Assembly (NCBI GenBank): GCA_023434145.1
Contig: JAEYTI010000361.1
Location: forward strand, 1-5,932
Direction: 5' to 3'
DNA: 5,932 nt
Source of the DNA: Chloroflexota bacterium
GTDB lineage: Bacteria > Chloroflexota > Anaerolineae > Anaerolineales > Anaerolineaceae
The notes beneath the pieces were generated by a model. The model made no database searches and was not told where the DNA came from. It saw nothing but the letters and a program-made list of their open reading frames with translations. A program made the position numbers and the translations under genes. Positions 5,818 through 5,932 of the stretch are shown piece by piece. Position 1 is the first letter of the stretch; every line of letters begins with the position of its first letter.

Positions 5818-5932
5818 AGGCTTACAGAACCCACCGCATCCGTTGGGTAGCAATTTCCCCCCCCAAAATATGGCTTTTCCAAAGTCGATTGAATTTTTCA
5901 AATCCCTTGTTCTCAGAAGTGGGGTTGAGGGG
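5818..5932. other. Non-coding stretch at the right edge
   Basis: No credible ORF or RNA gene is visible. It contains TTGGGTAGCAA (5843-5853), identical to the motif in the IS end at the left of the window, a run of eight C (5857-5864), and a second copy of TTTTCCAAAG (5875-5884) also found in the core of the neighbouring palindromic element (5745-5754). It may be degraded mobile-element debris. Confidence 0.4.

Overview
This is a bacterial chromosomal window. Its GC-rich right-hand part carries a compact four-gene block on the minus strand. Its left end is an AT-rich accessory patch next to an insertion-sequence remnant. The style of the GC-rich genes (NarL/LiaR-type two-component pair, ABC-2 exporter, RraA-family protein) would fit Chloroflexota such as Anaerolineae, but that is an inference from protein flavour; no rRNA or marker gene is present.

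Layout. Positions 1-125 hold the 3' end of an insertion sequence: the last 37 codons of a transposase (probably IS982-like) and a likely terminal repeat. An AT-rich gene of unknown function (179-760) follows, encoding a 193-aa soluble protein with a CxC...CxCxxC cysteine pattern. It runs directly into a GC-rich RraA-family gene that has lost its 5' half (757-1209, junction near 780-810). Then comes a small unassigned ORF (1211-1426) that looks like another gene remnant and ends 6 bp from the convergent minus-strand block.

Minus-strand block, in transcription order: ABC transporter ATPase (5487-4555), ABC-2 permease (4558-3668, overlapping the ATPase by ATGA), an 80-bp gap with a long perfect hairpin (3616-3662), a membrane-bound HisKA_3-type sensor kinase (3587-2091), and its LuxR/NarL-family response regulator (2086-1433). 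The regulator's Shine-Dalgarno lies inside the last codons of the kinase. Together they look like a sensing-and-export module: the kinase reads an extracytoplasmic signal, phosphorylates the regulator, and the regulator may control the adjacent exporter. The regulatory link is inferred from position only.

Upstream of the ATPase (5488-5932) there is no gene. This region holds a weak candidate promoter and a 232-bp palindromic element (5586-5817): two ~50-bp arms, 46/50 identical as inverted repeats, each with two small hairpins, around a 117-bp AT-rich core. It resembles a MITE or paired REP element. No complete undescribed system was identified; the palindromic element, the mid-operon hairpin and the IS-linked unknown gene are the parts most worth following.
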